From Butyricicoccus pullicaecorum (GTDB lineage: Bacteria; Bacillota; Clostridia; Oscillospirales; Butyricicoccaceae), in the NCBI GenBank assembly GCA_021531865.1, contig JAFBIW010000004.1:117574-181573 (forward strand): a stretch of DNA of 64,000 nucleotides, in the 5' to 3' direction. Under the pieces are notes generated by a model. It was not told where the DNA came from. It searched no databases and saw only the letters and a program-made list of their open reading frames with translations. Shown here piece by piece: positions 27,420 to 36,886 of the stretch. Each line of letters opens with the position of its first letter. Within the stretch, counting starts at the first letter, position 1. A program made the position numbers and the translations under genes.

Positions 27420-28850
27420 ATGGCAAAGAAGACCATTGTAACAGAAGAACAGATCGCACATCAGTACGAATATATGCAGTTCATCGCCCGGATGAACGCC
27501 GAGAGGGCGCAGGTGCGCGGGGAGAAGCCGCGCGCCTTCACCCAGACCTTCGGCTGCCAGCAGAACGAGGCCGACACCGAGCGGATCGCGGGGATGCTGC
27601 GCGAAATGGGCTATGACAAGGCGGAAAAGGCCGAGGAGGCCGACGTCATCGTCATCAACACCTGTGCCGTGCGTGAGCACGCCGAAAGCCGGGCACTGGG
27701 CAACGTGGGCGCCCTGTCCCATCTGAAAAAGGCCCGGCCTGAGGTTACCATCTGCCTGTGCGGCTGCATGGTGCAGCAGGCGCATATGCCCGAGAAAATC
27801 AAGAAGAGCTATCCGCAGGTCGATCTGGTGTTCGGCACGCACGCGCTCTGGCGTTTTCCTGAGCTGCTCTACCGCCGCCTGACCGGCGATAAGCGTGTGT
27901 TCGACACGACAGGCGATGAGGGCGGCTACATCGCCGAGGGCCTGCCCGTCCTGCGCGACGGCGGAACCAAGGCGTGGCTGTCCATCATGTACGGCTGTAA
28001 CAATTTCTGCACCTACTGCATCGTCCCCTATGTGCGCGGACGGGAGCGCAGCCGCAGCCCTGAGGAGATCGAGGCCGAGCTGCGTCAGCTTGTCGCAGAG
28101 GGCTATAAGGACATCACCCTGCTGGGACAGAATGTCAATTCCTACGGCAAGGATCTTGAGCAGGACATTGATTTTTCCGACCTGCTCCGGCGGCTCAACG
28201 CCGTGCCGGGCGATTTCCTGCTCCGCTTCATGACGAGCCATCCCAAGGACGCCTCGCATAAGCTGTTCGACACCATGGCGGACTGTGAGAAGGTGGCAAA
28301 GCAGCTCCACCTGCCCTTCCAGTCGGGCAGCGACGGTATTTTAAAGCGCATGAACCGCGGTTATACGGCGGCGCACTACCGGGAGCTGATCGCCTACGCG
28401 CGGGAGAAGATGCCTGAAATCACTCTTTCGAGCGACATCATCGTCGGCTTCCCGGGCGAGACCGAGGAGGACTTTGAGCAGACGCGCGCGCTGGTCGAGG
28501 CGACCGGTTTTGATATGCTCTATACCTTTCTGTATTCCCGCCGCAGCGGCACACCGGCGGCCGAGATGGAGGATAACACGCCCCACGCGGTCAAGCAGGC
28601 CCGGTTTGAACGCCTGCTGGCTACGCAGGACAAGGCCGTCCAGCCCCGGCAGGACGCCTATCTGGGCCGTCGTCTCCGCGTGCTGGTGGACGGCACAAGC
28701 AAGGGAACCGAATATCCGCTGACCGCCCGCACTGAGGGTGGCCTGCTGGTCTGCTGCGCGGGCGAAAATCTGCGTGTCGGCGAATTCGCCGAGGTGACCA
28801 TTGACAAGACCTCGCTGCGCTGCCTGTTCGGCCGCGGCGATGAGACCTGA
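27420..28850 (+). CDS. miaB: tRNA-2-methylthio-N6-dimethylallyladenosine synthase
   Basis: MiaB methylthiolates i6A-37 of tRNA. The 476-residue protein has the UPF0004 domain with its three cysteines (TFGCQQNEAD, INTCAVREHAE, LCGCMVQQAH), the radical SAM motif GCNNFCTYCIVPYVRGRERS and a C-terminal TRAM domain. It leads miaB-mutS-mutL-miaA-hfq; miaA, which makes its substrate, lies in the same operon. Confidence 0.97.
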   Translation: MAKKTIVTEEQIAHQYEYMQFIARMNAERAQVRGEKPRAFTQTFGCQQNEADTERIAGMLREMGYDKAEKAEEADVIVINTCAVREHAESRALGNVGALSHLKKARPEVTICLCGCMVQQAHMPEKIKKSYPQVDLVFGTHALWRFPELLYRRLTGDKRVFDTTGDEGGYIAEGLPVLRDGGTKAWLSIMYGCNNFCTYCIVPYVRGRERSRSPEEIEAELRQLVAEGYKDITLLGQNVNSYGKDLEQDIDFSDLLRRLNAVPGDFLLRFMTSHPKDASHKLFDTMADCEKVAKQLHLPFQSGSDGILKRMNRGYTAAHYRELIAYAREKMPEITLSSDIIVGFPGETEEDFEQTRALVEATGFDMLYTFLYSRRSGTPAAEMEDNTPHAVKQARFERLLATQDKAVQPRQDAYLGRRLRVLVDGTSKGTEYPLTARTEGGLLVCCAGENLRVGEFAEVTIDKTSLRCLFGRGDET

Positions 28851-28870
28851 GAAAAGAAGGGAAGCAACGC

Positions 28871-31459
28871 ATGGCTGAGCTGACCCCCATGATGAAGCAG
28901 TACTTCGAGATCAAGGAGAAGTGCCGCGATTATATTTTGTTTTACCGTCTGGGCGATTTTTACGAGATGTTCTACGATGACGCCCGACTGGTCTCCCGGG
29001 AGCTGGAGCTGACCCTGACCGGCCGCGACTGCGGACAGGAGGAACGCGCGCCCATGTGCGGCGTGCCTTACCACGCCAGCGAGGGCTACATCGGCCGTCT
29101 GGTGCGCAAGGGCTATAAGGTCGCGATCTGCGAGCAGGTCGAGGACCCCAAGTCGGCCAAGGGGCTGGTCAAACGCGAGATCGTCCGCATGATCACTCCG
29201 GGCACCGTGATCGAAGCGTCCATGCTCGATGAGCACCGGAACAACTTCCTGTGCTGCATTTTCGGCAGCGCGGGGCAGAGCGGCGTCTGCTTCGCCGACA
29301 TTTCGACCGGCGAGGTCTACGCCACGGCGGTGCAGTCGACCGGCGACCTGTTCAGCGAGCTTGGCCGGTTCCTGCCCAGCGAAACGCTGCTGGGCGGTGA
29401 CGCCGCGCTGGATGACGCATTGACCGGTTTCCTCAAGGAGCGCATTGAGTCGGTGCTGTCGCCCGTACCCGAGGAAGCGTTTGAACTGGAAGCCGCCCGC
29501 GCGGCAGTCGGCCGGTGCTTCGGCATCGAGGACTTTGAAAGCGCCGGTCTGACCGAGCGCCTTGTTCTGCTGCAATCGCTGGGTGGTCTGCTGCACTATC
29601 TGGACGAGACCCAGAAAAGCAGTCTGGGCAGTCTGAACACCCTGAACGTCTATCAGCAGGGACAGTATATGGAGCTTGACCTGAGCGCCCGGCGCAACCT
29701 CGAGCTGACCGAGACCATGCGCACCAAGGAGAAGAAGGGTTCGCTCCTGTGGGTCATCGACCGCACGCGTACCGCGATGGGTTCCCGCATGATCCGCCAG
29801 TGGCTCGAAAAGCCTCTGCTCAACCCGCTGCACATCAAAAAGCGGCAGGCCGCTGTCGGCGCGCTCGTCGACGACCTGATGCTGCGCACCGGGCTGAGCG
29901 ACGAGCTCAAGCAGATGTTCGATATGGAACGCCTGATCGGCCGCGTGGTCTACGGTACGGCAAACTGCCGCGACCTGCGCGCCCTGCAGGCTTCGATGAC
30001 CCATCTGCCCGCGATCAAGGATTTGGCCGCCCAGGCGGCCGTGCCCCTGATGCGAGAGCTGAACAGCCGTATCGATACGCTGGACGATATCTCCGACCTG
30101 ATCGACGCAGCCATCGTAGACGATCCTCCGGCGACCATACGGGAGGGCGGTCTCATCAAGACCGGCTTCAGCCGGGAGGTTGACGAGCTGCGCGAGCTGG
30201 CGACGGGCGGCAAGGGCCGCATCGCCGAGATCGAACAGCGCGAGCGGGAGGCTACCGGCATCAAGGGCCTGAAGATCGGCTACAACCGCGTATTTGGATA
30301 TTATTTGGAGGTCACCAAGGTCAATCTGAATCTGGTGCCCGCCCATTATATCCGCAAGCAGACACTTGCAAACTGTGAACGCTATATCACCGAGGAGCTC
30401 AAGCAGCTTGAGGGACAGGTGCTGGGCGCGCAGGAACGCCTGACCGGTCTCGAATACGACCTGTTCTGTCAGGTGCGCGACCGCATCGCCGGACAGGTGC
30501 ACCGCATCCAGCGCACAGCACACGCGCTGTCCAATCTGGATGTGCTGGCCGCACTGGCCGAGCTGGCCGCCGAGAATCACTACGTCTGTCCGGACGTCGA
30601 TTTCTCGGGCCGCATCGAGATTCGGGACGGACGGCATCCGGTCGTGGAAAAGGTGCTCGAGGGCAGTCTGTTCATCCCGAACGACACCCTGCTCGATCAG
30701 GGCGACAACCGGGTCGCCATCATCACCGGTCCTAACATGGCGGGCAAATCGACTTACATGCGTCAGGTGGCGCTCATCACGATTCTGGCGCAGATGGGTT
30801 CGTTCGTCCCGGCGGCTTCGGCGCGCATCGGCGTCGTTGACCGGATCTTCACCCGCGTGGGGGCGTCCGACGATCTGGCGAGCGGCCAGTCGACCTTTAT
30901 GGTCGAGATGAGCGAGGTAGCCGATATTTTGAAAAACGCGACCAAAAACAGCCTGCTGATTCTGGACGAAATCGGCCGCGGCACCTCGACCTACGACGGC
31001 ATGTCGATCGCCCGCGCGGTGGTCGAATATGTGGCCGACAAGCGCCGGATCGGCGCACGTGCTCTGTTCGCGACCCATTACCACGAGCTGACCGCCTTGG
31101 AAAATCTGCTGGACGGCATCCAGAACTACAACATCGCGGTCAAGAAGCGGGGCGACGACATCACCTTCCTGCGGAAGATCGTGCGCGGCGGCGCGGACGA
31201 CAGCTACGGCATCGAGGTCGCCAAGCTGGCGGGTGTGCCCGCTCCGGTCATCAAGCGCGCCAAGCACATTCTGGCCGATCTGGAGGAGACAATGCCCAAG
31301 GCTGAGGTGCGTGCCGTACCCGAGGCCGAGGAGGCGCAGGTCTCTCTGCTCGATCTGGGCAAGAACGAGGTCGCCGACCGCCTGCGCGCCATGCAGGTCG
31401 AGACCATGACGCCGATCGAGGCGATGAACGCACTTTATGAGCTGAAAAAGCTGGTATAA
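28871..31459 (+). CDS. mutS: DNA mismatch repair protein MutS
   Basis: The 862-residue protein starts with the mismatch-reading domain (DFYEMFYDDARLVSRELELT, the Phe-x-Glu element), has connector, lever and clamp regions, then ATPase motifs TGPNMAGKSTYMRQVALI (Walker A), LLILDEIGRGTSTYDG (Walker B/signature) and ATHYHELTALE. It recognises mispairs and recruits MutL, whose gene follows after 21 bases. Confidence 0.98.
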   Translation: MAELTPMMKQYFEIKEKCRDYILFYRLGDFYEMFYDDARLVSRELELTLTGRDCGQEERAPMCGVPYHASEGYIGRLVRKGYKVAICEQVEDPKSAKGLVKREIVRMITPGTVIEASMLDEHRNNFLCCIFGSAGQSGVCFADISTGEVYATAVQSTGDLFSELGRFLPSETLLGGDAALDDALTGFLKERIESVLSPVPEEAFELEAARAAVGRCFGIEDFESAGLTERLVLLQSLGGLLHYLDETQKSSLGSLNTLNVYQQGQYMELDLSARRNLELTETMRTKEKKGSLLWVIDRTRTAMGSRMIRQWLEKPLLNPLHIKKRQAAVGALVDDLMLRTGLSDELKQMFDMERLIGRVVYGTANCRDLRALQASMTHLPAIKDLAAQAAVPLMRELNSRIDTLDDISDLIDAAIVDDPPATIREGGLIKTGFSREVDELRELATGGKGRIAEIEQREREATGIKGLKIGYNRVFGYYLEVTKVNLNLVPAHYIRKQTLANCERYITEELKQLEGQVLGAQERLTGLEYDLFCQVRDRIAGQVHRIQRTAHALSNLDVLAALAELAAENHYVCPDVDFSGRIEIRDGRHPVVEKVLEGSLFIPNDTLLDQGDNRVAIITGPNMAGKSTYMRQVALITILAQMGSFVPAASARIGVVDRIFTRVGASDDLASGQSTFMVEMSEVADILKNATKNSLLILDEIGRGTSTYDGMSIARAVVEYVADKRRIGARALFATHYHELTALENLLDGIQNYNIAVKKRGDDITFLRKIVRGGADDSYGIEVAKLAGVPAPVIKRAKHILADLEETMPKAEVRAVPEAEEAQVSLLDLGKNEVADRLRAMQVETMTPIEAMNALYELKKLV

Positions 31460-31480
31460 GGACAGAAAGGGAGGCGGAAT

Positions 31481-33607
31481 ATGCCAATCATTCACGAGTT
31501 ATCTGCGCATATGGCCGACCTGATCGCGGCGGGCGAGGTGGTCGAGCGTCCGTCGTCGGTCGCCAAGGAGCTGGTCGAGAACGCGATTGACGCGGGCGCG
31601 ACGCAGATCACGGTTGAGATCGAAAACGGCGGCGTGACCTACCTGCGCATCGCGGACAACGGCTGTGGCATGTCGCCCGAGGACGCGCCGGTCGCCTTCC
31701 GCCGCCACGCGACGAGCAAGCTGCGCACCGAAGCCGATCTGGCCGCAATCGGTACGCTGGGCTTTCGCGGCGAAGCGCTGGCCGCTATTTCGGCGGTCTC
31801 CCGCATCGACCTGTTCACCAAGCAGAAGGGGACGATCGCGGGTCTGCATCTCCATCTGGATGCGGGCGAGCTCTTGACACAGGAGGAAGCGGGCTGCCCG
31901 GACGGCACGACCATGATCGTGCGCGACCTGTTTTACAACACCCCGGCGCGGATGAAGTTTTTGAAAAAGGACTTCACCGAGGCGGGCTATGTCGTCGGCG
32001 TCGTGCAGCACGCCGCCCTGTCCCATCCTGAGATCGCCTTCACCATGCTGCGGGACGGCAAGCAGGTCTTTTCGACCCCGGGCAGCGGCAAGCTGCTCGC
32101 GCCGGTCTTTGCGGTGTTCGGGCGGGAAATGACCGGGAATCTGATTGAGGTCGGCCCGTTTGAGCGCAGCGGGATGAAGGTCTGGGGCTATATCACCAAG
32201 CCCCACGCGGGCCGGGCCAACCGCGCCATGCAGCATTTCTTCGTCAACGGCCGCTATGTCAAGTCGCGCTTGATGCAGGCTGCGCTGGAGGAGGCCTACC
32301 GCAACAAGATCATCACCGGAAAATATCCTTCGGGCGCGGTCTTTCTCGAGCTGCGGCTGAACCTGGTGGACGTGAACGTCCATCCGGCCAAGACCGAGGT
32401 GAAATTCGCGCTCGAAAAGGATGTATTCGAAATCGTGTACGCCGCGTGCCGGAACGCGCTCGAATCGAACGACAATGTGCCCGAAATCAAGGCGCACGAC
32501 GCGCCCAAGACCGGACGGGAGGACAATCTGACAGACGCGCAGGAAAAGCTCCACGTCGCGCTGCCCGATCTGCCCGCGCCGTCCCCGGCGCAGCTGGTGC
32601 GCTCCGCGCCCGAAAAGCCAATCGAAGCCTTTCTCGGCGATTTTGCGGCACGCGTGTCCGAATCCGCGCGTCCGGCGGTATCGTCCGAACCGGAAAAAGT
32701 GCCGACCGAGCCGACCACGCTGAAGTTGCGGCAGACCGGGGTCAAGCTGCCCTATATCGACGTGGACGACGAATTTGAGGACACCCGGCCGCTCGACCGG
32801 GCGTTCATGCCGCACGCGATTCGGTCGGACGAGGATGCGCGCCGGTTCTCGGAGGAGCGCGAGGCTGTGCGCCGCGCCGAACAGGGACTGCCGCCGCTTG
32901 TGGCGTCCAAGCCTGCGTCTGCGCCTGTGCAGCCCGAAGCAAGCGCATTGTCCGACCCTGTGATCGCAAAGCCGGTATCGCCCCAGCCGGACGCGCCCAA
33001 GCCTGCCGAACGGCCTGCACCCGTGCAGACCACGCTGGACAGCGGCGCGCGGGTGCTGGGCGAGGCCTTCCGCACCTATATCATCGCGGAGGACAAGGAC
33101 GGCCTGCTGCTCATCGACAAGCACGCGGCGCACGAGCGCATGATCTTCAACCGCCTGCGCCGGGAGACCGATATTCCGCGGCAGGAGCTGCTTGCGCCCG
33201 TCGTCGCCGACCTGCCCGCCGCCGAAGCGGCCGCTTTGCAGGAGCAGCTCGACGCGGTGCAGGGCATCGGCTTTGACATCGCGCCGTTCGGCCAGAACAG
33301 CTTCGCGGTGCGCGCTGTACCGGCCTATCTGGACTGCGCCGACATTCCCGAGGTGCTCTCCGAGATGGCCGAGAAGCTGCTCGACCGCCGTGCGCCCACG
33401 CCCGACCGGCTGGACGACCTGATCCACACGGTCTCGTGCAAGGCGGCGGTCAAGGCGGGCATGGTCACCAGCCTGCCCGAGCTGCAGCAATTCTGCGACC
33501 GGGTGCTGGCCGATCCCGAGGTGGTCTGCTGTCCGCACGGACGGCCGGTCACCGTGCGGCTGAGCAAGTACGAAATGGATAAAATGTTCAAACGGGTCAA
33601 CCAGTGA
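31481..33607 (+). CDS. mutL: DNA mismatch repair protein MutL
   Basis: The 708-residue protein has the GHKL ATPase motifs (NAIDAGATQITVE, ADNGCGMS, GFRGEALAAIS), a Pro/Ala-rich linker (~380-510) and a C-terminal dimerisation/endonuclease domain. In that domain the metal motif reads DKHAAHERMIFN (D546-N557), whereas the endonuclease consensus is DQHAxxExxxxE: Gln is Lys and the final Glu is Asn. CPHGRP near residue 685 is kept. No mutH is present. Strand-nicking ability is therefore uncertain. Confidence 0.97.
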   Translation: MPIIHELSAHMADLIAAGEVVERPSSVAKELVENAIDAGATQITVEIENGGVTYLRIADNGCGMSPEDAPVAFRRHATSKLRTEADLAAIGTLGFRGEALAAISAVSRIDLFTKQKGTIAGLHLHLDAGELLTQEEAGCPDGTTMIVRDLFYNTPARMKFLKKDFTEAGYVVGVVQHAALSHPEIAFTMLRDGKQVFSTPGSGKLLAPVFAVFGREMTGNLIEVGPFERSGMKVWGYITKPHAGRANRAMQHFFVNGRYVKSRLMQAALEEAYRNKIITGKYPSGAVFLELRLNLVDVNVHPAKTEVKFALEKDVFEIVYAACRNALESNDNVPEIKAHDAPKTGREDNLTDAQEKLHVALPDLPAPSPAQLVRSAPEKPIEAFLGDFAARVSESARPAVSSEPEKVPTEPTTLKLRQTGVKLPYIDVDDEFEDTRPLDRAFMPHAIRSDEDARRFSEEREAVRRAEQGLPPLVASKPASAPVQPEASALSDPVIAKPVSPQPDAPKPAERPAPVQTTLDSGARVLGEAFRTYIIAEDKDGLLLIDKHAAHERMIFNRLRRETDIPRQELLAPVVADLPAAEAAALQEQLDAVQGIGFDIAPFGQNSFAVRAVPAYLDCADIPEVLSEMAEKLLDRRAPTPDRLDDLIHTVSCKAAVKAGMVTSLPELQQFCDRVLADPEVVCCPHGRPVTVRLSKYEMDKMFKRVNQ

Positions 33608-33615
33608 GGTTCGTT

Positions 33616-34557
33616 ATGGAAAACCAACTCATCTGCATCGCCGGACCGACGGCGAGCGGCAAAACCGCCCTGTCCGTTGCGCTCGCGCAGCGGCTGGGCA
33701 CCGAGATCATCTCGTCCGACTCCATGCAGATCTATCGCGGTATGGACATCGGCACGGCCAAGCCGACTCCGGCCGAGCAGGCGGGCGTGCCCCATCATAT
33801 GATCGATATTGTCGATCCGGGCGAGCCGTTTTCGGTCGCGCGCTATGTCGAGCTGGCCGACGCCTGTGCGCAGGACATCCTGTCGCGCGGCAAAACGCCG
33901 ATCGTCGTGGGCGGTACCGGGCTGTATCTGGACGCGCTTATCGAGGGCAGCGTCTTTTCGGGTGACGAGACCGACCGGGCCGTGCGCGAGAAATACGCGC
34001 GGATGGCGCGGGAGCAGGGAAACGAGGCGGTGCACGCCTGCCTGCGCGCGGTCGATCCGGATGCGGCCGAACGGCTGCACCCGAATAACCTCAAGCGGGT
34101 CATCCGTGCGCTCGAGGTCTACGAGCAGACCGGCATGACGCTGGACGCCTTCAACCGACAGAACAAGCGTCCCGAACCCAAGTACCGTGCAATCAAAATC
34201 GGTCTGTGCCCGTCCGAACGCGAGACGCTCTATGAGCGGATCGACCGGCGGGTCGACCAGATGCTGGCCGACGGGCTGATCGAGGAGGCCGAGCGGCTGT
34301 TCCGCTCGGGAAAGCTGACCGGCACGGCGGCGCAGGCGATCGGCTACAAGGAGCTGTCCGATTATTTCTCGGGCGTCTGCACGCTGGCCGCGTGCGTCGA
34401 GGTGCTCAAACGCCGCACGCGCAACTACGCAAAGCGTCAGCTCACATGGCTCCGGCGGGACGAAACGATCCACTGGCTCACCTATGACGCCGGTTCGGAA
34501 TTCGAATCGCTGGTGCACCGTTCGACAGATTATTTAAAGGCTCAGGGTATACAATGA
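33616..34557 (+). CDS. miaA: tRNA dimethylallyltransferase
   Basis: MiaA adds a dimethylallyl group to A37 of tRNAs reading UNN codons. The 313-residue protein has the P-loop IAGPTASGKTALSVALA, SSDSMQIYRGMDIGTAKP and MIDIVDPGEPFSVARY. ATG 33616 follows GAGG with six-base spacing; GTG 33604 overlapping mutL is less likely. miaA-hfq order is conserved in many bacteria. Confidence 0.97.
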   Translation: MENQLICIAGPTASGKTALSVALAQRLGTEIISSDSMQIYRGMDIGTAKPTPAEQAGVPHHMIDIVDPGEPFSVARYVELADACAQDILSRGKTPIVVGGTGLYLDALIEGSVFSGDETDRAVREKYARMAREQGNEAVHACLRAVDPDAAERLHPNNLKRVIRALEVYEQTGMTLDAFNRQNKRPEPKYRAIKIGLCPSERETLYERIDRRVDQMLADGLIEEAERLFRSGKLTGTAAQAIGYKELSDYFSGVCTLAACVEVLKRRTRNYAKRQLTWLRRDETIHWLTYDAGSEFESLVHRSTDYLKAQGIQ

Positions 34558-34590
34558 TTCCATAATTTTACAATTATGGAGGGCTTTACA

Positions 34591-34836
34591 GTGAAAAACG
34601 AGATCAATTTGCAGGACGCGTTCCTGAATGTCGTGCGGCAGCAGGGTCAGCTCATCACCGTCATCCTGATGAACGGGTACCAGATGCGCGGGATCGTGCG
34701 CGGATTTGACAGCTTCATCGTCATGCTCGAATCCGACGGGCGGCAGCAGATGATCTACAAACATGCCATTTCGACGATGGTTCCCCAGCAGCGCGTCGAG
34801 TTTTATGCGCGCAGAGAGGAGCGTACGCCGAACTGA
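34591..34836 (+). CDS. hfq: RNA chaperone Hfq
   Basis: The 81-residue Sm-like protein has the Sm1 region ITVILMNGYQMRGIVRGFDSF and the Sm2 signature YKHAISTMVP. The RNA proximal-face YKHAIS matches the YKHAI(S/T) of Hfq. It begins with GTG 34591, seven bases after GGAGGG; an ATG at 34576 lies before that box and is rejected. It should hexamerise and serve small-RNA regulation or RNA stability. Confidence 0.96.
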   Translation: MKNEINLQDAFLNVVRQQGQLITVILMNGYQMRGIVRGFDSFIVMLESDGRQQMIYKHAISTMVPQQRVEFYARREERTPN

Positions 34837-34854
34837 TATAAGGAGATCTGGGTT

Positions 34855-36114
34855 GTGGGCAAAAAACAAATACTGAACCGTTTTGCACCGGCGTATCTGC
34901 TGGTGTTCTTCCTTGCGCTCACCGTCGCGGTGTACCTCGCGGTGCGGGCGATGGGAGCGGCTTCCTCCGTGACCGAAACGACGGTCGCGGAGGCGGTCAC
35001 CTACGATGACGCGATCACGGCCGAGGGCTGGTTTATCCGGGACGAAACCGTCGCGGAGGGCACCTCGAGCCATACGGTCAAGCACATCGTCTCGAACGGT
35101 GAGAAGGTACAGGCAGACGCCGCGCTCGCAGTCGTTTATGCGGACGCCTCGATCATGGAGGCCAGCCGCCGTCTGGAGGAGATCGAGCAGGAGCTCAGTT
35201 TGCTCCAGGCCGCGGTACAGACCGCGGGCAGCTACACCGACACCACCAAGACCGACCAGCTCATCGTTAAGCAGATGGAGCAGCTCGCCGGACAGGTGGA
35301 GGACGGCATGCCAGCAGGCGCGGCGTCCTCCGCCATGACCCTGCGTGAGCTGACGCTCCGCCGGGGCGCGAACGGGCTGGATGAAAGCACGCTGCGCGCA
35401 CAGATCACCCTGCTTGAGGGAGAACAGTCCAAGCTGGCCGGACAAGCCTATGGACGCAGCGAAACGATTTCCGCGCCGGTCTCGGGATATTTTTCCGAGG
35501 TCGTGGACGGCTATGAATCCGTCCTGAGGCCGGAGACCGTTCTTCAGATGCAGCCGGACGCCTTTGAAAAGCTGACCGAAAAGAAGGTCACCGCGCCGAC
35601 CGGCAAGCTCGGCAAGGTCATGAGCGGCTTTACCTGGTATTTCGCCGTGATCCTGCCGGAGGACGATGCCGGCCGCCTGCCGGTCGGCAAAAAGGTGACG
35701 CTCAAGTTCTCGCAGATCGCCTCCGATTCGCCCGCGACCGTCGTGGCGGTCAACCGCGACGAGGAGGCCGGGCGCGCGCTCGTCGTATTTTCAAGCACCA
35801 CGGTCGACGGCGATCTGGTTTCGGTGCGGCAGCAGGAGGTCAGCATCGTTCTGGCGACCTATGAGGGCCTGCGTGTGCCGGTTTCAGCCGTTACCATGCG
35901 CCGGACCGAGAATGCGGACGGGACGACGACCGACGAGATCGGCGTTTACATCCTGACCGGCGCGACACAGAGATTCAAGACCATAGAGACCGTCTTTAAA
36001 AATTCGGAATGCTATATCGTGAAGAAGGGCAATACCAAATCCGCCGGTCTGGTTGCCGGGGATCGCATCATTACCCGCGGAACGGAATTAAGTGATTTGA
36101 AGGTGATGAAATAA
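34855..36114 (+). CDS. HlyD-like membrane protein of the sepF neighbourhood
   Basis: The 419-residue product has one N-terminal membrane helix (YLLVFFLALTVAVYLAVRA, residues ~14-32) and an extracytoplasmic part with barrel-sandwich/coiled-coil pattern (SRRLEEIEQELSLLQAAV; ETISAPVSGYFSEVVDGYES). This is the build of HlyD-type adaptor subunits. Genes of this kind stand next to ylmE/sepF in many Oscillospirales. No exporter partner lies nearby; it might stabilise envelope-spanning complexes (inference). GTG 34855 follows AAGGAG. Confidence 0.8.
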   Translation: MGKKQILNRFAPAYLLVFFLALTVAVYLAVRAMGAASSVTETTVAEAVTYDDAITAEGWFIRDETVAEGTSSHTVKHIVSNGEKVQADAALAVVYADASIMEASRRLEEIEQELSLLQAAVQTAGSYTDTTKTDQLIVKQMEQLAGQVEDGMPAGAASSAMTLRELTLRRGANGLDESTLRAQITLLEGEQSKLAGQAYGRSETISAPVSGYFSEVVDGYESVLRPETVLQMQPDAFEKLTEKKVTAPTGKLGKVMSGFTWYFAVILPEDDAGRLPVGKKVTLKFSQIASDSPATVVAVNRDEEAGRALVVFSSTTVDGDLVSVRQQEVSIVLATYEGLRVPVSAVTMRRTENADGTTTDEIGVYILTGATQRFKTIETVFKNSECYIVKKGNTKSAGLVAGDRIITRGTELSDLKVMK

Positions 36115-36839
36115 TGACGGAACAGGAACGGTGCATTTTAGAGGAACGGCTGCACGATGTGCAGCGGCGCATTGCCGACGCGGCGCGGAAGGCCGGCAGA
36201 AAGCCGGAGGAGATCCGTCTGGTCGCGGCCAGCAAGATGAACAGCGCGGAACGGGTGCAGGCGGCGATCGCCGCCGGTCTGACCGCCTGCGGTGAGAACC
36301 GGGTGCAGGAGCTGCTTGAAAAATACGAGCAGCACGCCTACGACGGCGCCGATCTGCAATTCATCGGAACGCTGCAAACCAATAAGGTCAAGTATTTGAT
36401 CGGCAAGGTCTCGCTGATCCAGTCGGTCAGCTCTTTGAAGCTCGGCCAGTGCATCGCAAAGGAGGCCGCCAAGGCCGGCGTCCGGCAGGATATCCTGCTC
36501 GAGGTCAATATCGGACGGGAGGAAGCCAAGCATGGCTTTCTCCGGGAAGAGGTCGAAGCTGCGGCGGCCGCGCTGGGCGAGTTGCCTGCGCTGCACGTGC
36601 GCGGACTCATGGCAATCCCGCCGGCCACAGCGGACAAGGACAAAAGTTTGTGTTATTTTAACGAAATGTATCAACTATTTGTTGACATATCGACAAAAAA
36701 ATACGATAATGTAGATATGGATTATTTGTCAATGGGTATGTCTGCCGATTTTGAGGATGCGATTGCCTGCGGCGCCAACATTGTGCGCGTCGGCAGCGGC
36801 ATCTTTGGCCTGCGGCCGTATGCTCTGACGCAACCATGA
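36114..36839 (+). CDS. yggS: YggS/PLPBP-family pyridoxal-phosphate homeostasis protein
   Basis: The 241-residue TIM-barrel-like PLP protein has the lysine motif RLVAASKMNSAERVQAAIAAG, GENRVQELLEKYE, FIGTLQTNKVKYL and C-terminal SMGMSADFEDAIACG and VRVGSGIFG. These are diagnostic. It shares one base with the upstream stop (TAATG). Codons 181-210 (36655-36740) are conspicuously AT-rich and contain a near-perfect promoter. Confidence 0.95.
   Translation: MTEQERCILEERLHDVQRRIADAARKAGRKPEEIRLVAASKMNSAERVQAAIAAGLTACGENRVQELLEKYEQHAYDGADLQFIGTLQTNKVKYLIGKVSLIQSVSSLKLGQCIAKEAAKAGVRQDILLEVNIGREEAKHGFLREEVEAAAAALGELPALHVRGLMAIPPATADKDKSLCYFNEMYQLFVDISTKKYDNVDMDYLSMGMSADFEDAIACGANIVRVGSGIFGLRPYALTQP
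36682..36710 (+). promoter_or_regulatory. sigma-A promoter embedded within yggS, upstream of sepF
   Basis: TTGACA (36682-36687), 17 bp, GATAAT (36705-36710), inside the yggS reading frame in an AT-rich patch. It is well placed to drive sepF-yggT-divIVA. Confidence 0.72.
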
Positions 36840-36886
36840 GCGAAACTGGAAAATTTATCTTAGAATCCATAAAGGAGTTTTGAAAT

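Noticed and set aside
28658..31495. A 945-codon open frame antisense to mutS
   Set aside because: Same shadow effect; the plus strand encodes MutS with every motif.
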